DNA of 8,624 nt, taken from assembly GCA_002730985.1 (NCBI GenBank), contig PCBP01000074.1:1-8624 (forward strand), written 5' to 3'. Source of the stretch: Flavobacteriales bacterium. GTDB taxonomy: Bacteria; Bacteroidota; Bacteroidia; Flavobacteriales; BACL11. Positions within the stretch are counted from its first letter, which is position 1. Each line of letters starts with the position of its first letter. A program made the position numbers and the translations under genes. The notes beneath the pieces are model-generated. The model had not been told where the DNA came from, searched no databases, and saw nothing but the letters and a program-made list of their open reading frames with translations. This document shows, piece after piece, positions 6,463-8,624 of this stretch.

Positions 6463-6762
6463 ATGAACAGGTTAAAATATAAATGGGGTATCAAGTCTAA
6501 TTTTCAGCTATTAATTATATTTCTTGTTTTCTCAGTTACTGGCTCACTTACACTTTGGATTGCCAAACCATTATTAAGCTTGCTAAGAATAGAAAAAGAA
6601 TTATGGTTTTTTTGGCCAGCCCGGATTCTAATTATATTTCCTGTTTACCAAATCCTAATTGTAATAATCGGAGCTCTTTTTGGACAGTTCAAATTCTTCT
6701 GGGCATTTGAAAAAAAAATACTTAGACGCCTAGGATTTAAACATTTACAAGATACTGAGTAA
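6463..6762 (+). CDS. Small conserved-looking membrane protein (DUF6787-like, tentative)
   Basis: A 99-aa protein of unknown function. A basic N-terminus (MNRLKYKWGIKS) leads into a first membrane helix (about 15-37, NFQLLIIFLVFSVTGSLTLWIA). After a short loop with LLRIEKELWFFWPARI, a second helix covers about 54-72 (ILIIFPVYQILIVIIGALF). The C-terminus is FGQFKFFWAFEKKILRRLGF, aromatic and basic, probably cytoplasmic. The pattern matches my memory of a Bacteroidota family listed as DUF6787, which I cannot confirm here. Two helices with both ends inside is the simplest topology from the positive charges. It has its own candidate promoter 4 nt upstream and is followed 38 bp later by the methyltransferase. 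Confidence 0.8.
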   Translation: MNRLKYKWGIKSNFQLLIIFLVFSVTGSLTLWIAKPLLSLLRIEKELWFFWPARILIIFPVYQILIVIIGALFGQFKFFWAFEKKILRRLGFKHLQDTE

Positions 6763-6773
6763 ATTGCTTTTCT

Positions 6774-6781
6774 TACTTTTG
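6774..6781 (+). promoter_or_regulatory. Candidate -7 box of the methyltransferase gene
   Basis: TACTTTTG matches TAnnTTTG exactly and lies 19 nt before the ATG at 6801, in the 38 bp gap after the small membrane protein gene. It would give a short leader of about 12-16 nt, unlike the leaderless arrangement elsewhere in the window. No -33 TTG at standard spacing. Confidence 0.4.
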
Positions 6782-6800
6782 GCAACCTCAAATTAAAACA

Positions 6801-7568
6801 ATGAAATTTATTATATCTCTAGCTACGCGTCTTATCCCAAGGCATTACTTACAACATGTAAGCCATTTCTTCTTGCAAATTTTCTCGCTTTTCATGAGAG
6901 GTGATAGATTTGAAGACCCAATTAACAACAAAACTTACAGAAAACTCCTGCCGTATGGAAGATTAAAATCTCGTAAAAATGCTATTGCTCCTGACAGCAT
7001 GAGCCTAGAGAGACATCGACTAATGTGGCTTTTTATGAAAGAGAAAACAAATTTCTTTACTGCTAACTTAAAATTCCTACATGTTGCCCCGGAGTACTGC
7101 TTTATTAAAATATTTAAAGGAATGAAAAATCTAGATTATACTACAGGAGATCTAGTTTCTCCTTGGGCGGACATCAAAATGGATGTACATAAGATCCCAT
7201 TTAACAAAAATACTTTTGATGTAGTGATCTGTAATCATGTTTTGGAACATGTTAATGACTCCCACAAGGTAATGACTGAATTCTATAGAGTGATGAAACC
7301 TGGAGGATGGGGAATTTTCCAGGTACCTATAGATACTAATAATCCTAATACCGAAGAAGATAAAAATATTACAGACCCTAAAGAGAGGGAGCGTCTTTAC
7401 TGGCAAAACGACCATCTAAGATTATTTGGACTAGATTATGGTAAAAAACTAACTGCAGCAGGATTCAAGGTTACTGAAAGTAATTTTATTGATGAACTAG
7501 AACCTAATTTGGTAGAGCGTTATGCGCTACCAAAAGGAGAAATTATTTACTTCTGTGAGAAAGAATAA
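6801..7568 (+). CDS. Class I SAM-dependent methyltransferase (Methyltransf_11-like)
   Basis: Predicted cytoplasmic methyltransferase of 255 aa; substrate unknown. The Rossmann-type core starts near residue 91. Motif I is KFLHVAPE (91-98), lacking the usual glycine-rich GxGxG. Motif II-like DYTTGDL (112-118) and MDVHKIPF (127-134) follow, then FDVVICNHVLEHV (139-151) and the post-motif YRVMKPGGWGIFQVP (162-176). Residues 1-85 form a family-specific N-terminus with RKLLPYGR (47-54) and SLERHRLMWLFMKEKT (68-83). In relatives I remember, this zone can carry a cysteine zinc knuckle between the LPYG and SLERHR blocks; here there is no cysteine. C-terminal blocks WQNDHLRLFGLDY and LVERYALP are also family-like. 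The HVAPE variant of motif I seems normal for this subfamily rather than a sign of decay. Confidence 0.88.
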   Translation: MKFIISLATRLIPRHYLQHVSHFFLQIFSLFMRGDRFEDPINNKTYRKLLPYGRLKSRKNAIAPDSMSLERHRLMWLFMKEKTNFFTANLKFLHVAPEYCFIKIFKGMKNLDYTTGDLVSPWADIKMDVHKIPFNKNTFDVVICNHVLEHVNDSHKVMTEFYRVMKPGGWGIFQVPIDTNNPNTEEDKNITDPKERERLYWQNDHLRLFGLDYGKKLTAAGFKVTESNFIDELEPNLVERYALPKGEIIYFCEKE

Positions 7569-7663
7569 ACAACACTCTAAGTAATACAAAAATTAAATTA
7601 TTAAACACATAATAGATAGAACAGCAACTAACAGAGAAACTTAACTAATAATTAGAAAAAATA

Positions 7664-8624
7664 ATGAGAAAAATTTTATTGGCGATCTTGCTAAATACAC
7701 AGATTATATATGCGCAGAATCTAAATAATCTAAGTTTTGGTTCAGACTCCACATTTGAAGTTGTTAGCTGGAATATTGAATGGTTCCCTAAAAACAACTC
7801 TACAGCTAATTATGTAGGGACAATACTCTCAAACATGAGCTCAGATGTTTATGCACTGCAAGAAATTGATGACACTACTCTTCTAAAGCAAGTTGTCTCA
7901 AATATACCAGGCTATGAATGTTATTTTAGTAGCACATACTATGGCGGTTTAACATACGTGTATAACATAAATACTGTACAAATAAATGCAAAATATGAAA
8001 TCTATACTGCTCAACCTTTCTGGAATGCTTTCCCTAGAAGCCCACAAGTTCTAGATTTAAATTTTAATGGAGACAATTATATTATTATAAACAATCATTT
8101 TAAATGTTGTGGTGACGGCACTTTAGACATAAACAACACTAATGACGAAGAAAATAGGAGATTACAAGCCTCTACACTATTAAAAGAATATATTGACAAC
8201 AACTTTTCTAATAAGAAGGTTATTATTGTAGGTGACCTGAACGATGAATTAACTGATCCTATCACAAACAATGTGTTCCAAGAATTTATCTCAGATAATG
8301 GAAATTACTTATTTACCGACATCCAAATTGCACAAGGAAGCAGCACTAACTGGTCCTATCCTACTTGGCCTTCACATCTAGATCATATTTTGATAACCAA
8401 TGAGCTGTTTTCTGATTTCCAGAATCCAAACTCTAATGTAGCTGTTGTAAGAGTTGATGACTATATGAACAGCTGGAATAATTATGAAAACAATATTTCA
8501 GACCATAGGCCAGTTGGATTGAAATTAGATTTTGGCAATACAAATCCCACTTCTGAGGTAATAAATAATGAAAAAAAAATAATTAGCGTGGTAGATGCTT
8601 TAGGAAGAGATGTTGAGACAGATA
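7664..8624 (+). CDS. Secreted endonuclease/exonuclease/phosphatase-family protein, probable T9SS cargo (3' end beyond window)
   Basis: My translation is open for 320 codons to the window edge. The N-terminus MRKILLAILLNTQIIYAQ is a signal peptide with probable cleavage after YAQ. The EEP (DNase I-like) fold motifs are in order: VVSWNIEWF with N37, ALQEID with metal-binding E67, NNHFKCC with H145, VGDLND with D191 and N193, SHLDHIL with D240 and H241, and ISDHRPVG with D280 and catalytic H281. The set looks complete, so phosphodiesterase or nuclease activity is expected outside the cytoplasm. After the domain a linker leads to KKIISVVDALGRDVETD, closely resembling the start of the C-terminal sorting signal of type IX secretion cargo (KKIIKVVDxLGRE-type). 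The remainder is cut off. An A-rich tract precedes the ATG at 7664. No TAnnTTTG box was found in the 95 bp gap. Confidence 0.88.
   Translation, partial: MRKILLAILLNTQIIYAQNLNNLSFGSDSTFEVVSWNIEWFPKNNSTANYVGTILSNMSSDVYALQEIDDTTLLKQVVSNIPGYECYFSSTYYGGLTYVYNINTVQINAKYEIYTAQPFWNAFPRSPQVLDLNFNGDNYIIINNHFKCCGDGTLDINNTNDEENRRLQASTLLKEYIDNNFSNKKVIIVGDLNDELTDPITNNVFQEFISDNGNYLFTDIQIAQGSSTNWSYPTWPSHLDHILITNELFSDFQNPNSNVAVVRVDDYMNSWNNYENNISDHRPVGLKLDFGNTNPTSEVINNEKKIISVVDALGRDVETD

Noticed and set aside
7152..7415. 87-aa open frame on the minus strand
   Set aside because: It is antisense to the core of the methyltransferase gene, which has clear family motifs; the antisense translation shows nothing recognisable.
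7645..7655. CTAATAATTAG palindrome before the secreted nuclease gene
   Set aside because: Five-base arms in very AT-rich sequence with no T-run are expected by chance; neither a terminator nor an operator can be supported.
1..8624. CRISPR array, insertion sequence, toxin-antitoxin, defence island or riboswitch
   Set aside because: No regularly spaced repeats, transposase motifs, small paired genes of that type or structured long leaders were seen; the intergenic gaps are all under 200 bp and mostly under 50 bp.

Overview
The window looks like an ordinary chromosomal stretch from a low-GC (roughly one third G+C) member of the Bacteroidota, most likely a marine or aquatic Flavobacteriales-type organism. 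Four things point there: a TonB-dependent receptor with an N-terminal carboxypeptidase-regulatory-like domain, a secreted nuclease that seems to enter a type IX secretion (T9SS) C-terminal signal, the divergent aroQ/xerD pair that I recall as common in this phylum, and repeated TAnnTTTG boxes, the -7 promoter element of Bacteroidota. Shine-Dalgarno sequences are essentially absent.

Layout, left to right. On the minus strand lie the start of a TonB-dependent receptor (1-631, cut by the window edge) and, 39 bp upstream of it, a Rieske-type ring-hydroxylating oxygenase alpha subunit (671-1759). Also on the minus strand are a rho-independent terminator (about 1783-1811) and tRNA-Ser(UGA) (1818-1902). 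A 178 bp divergent intergenic region (1903-2080) carries a promoter-like box for each side and a perfect 8-5-8 inverted repeat. On the plus strand, an LpxL/HtrB-type lipid A acyltransferase overlaps a family 2 glycosyltransferase by 19 nt. The glycosyltransferase converges on minus-strand aroQ with only 14 bp between them. aroQ is divergent from xerD (18 bp apart). xerD overlaps a drug-efflux-like MFS transporter by 1 nt. Then follow a 99-residue membrane protein, a SAM-dependent methyltransferase and a secreted endonuclease/exonuclease/phosphatase-family protein cut by the right edge.

How the genes fit together. There is no single pathway. The acyltransferase and glycosyltransferase form a translationally coupled envelope/lipopolysaccharide pair. 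The oxygenase and TonB receptor may share a transcript and could link uptake and oxidation of a small molecule, but this is inference. aroQ (shikimate pathway) and xerD (chromosome dimer resolution) are housekeeping genes packed back to back, with promoter elements reaching into each other's coding sequence. The tail of the window holds poorly characterised envelope-associated or secreted functions.

I see no CRISPR array, insertion sequence, phage gene, toxin-antitoxin pair or recognisable new defence system. The most interesting signal is regulatory: TAnnTTTG boxes sit 4-5 nt upstream of several start codons, which predicts leaderless or nearly leaderless mRNAs.
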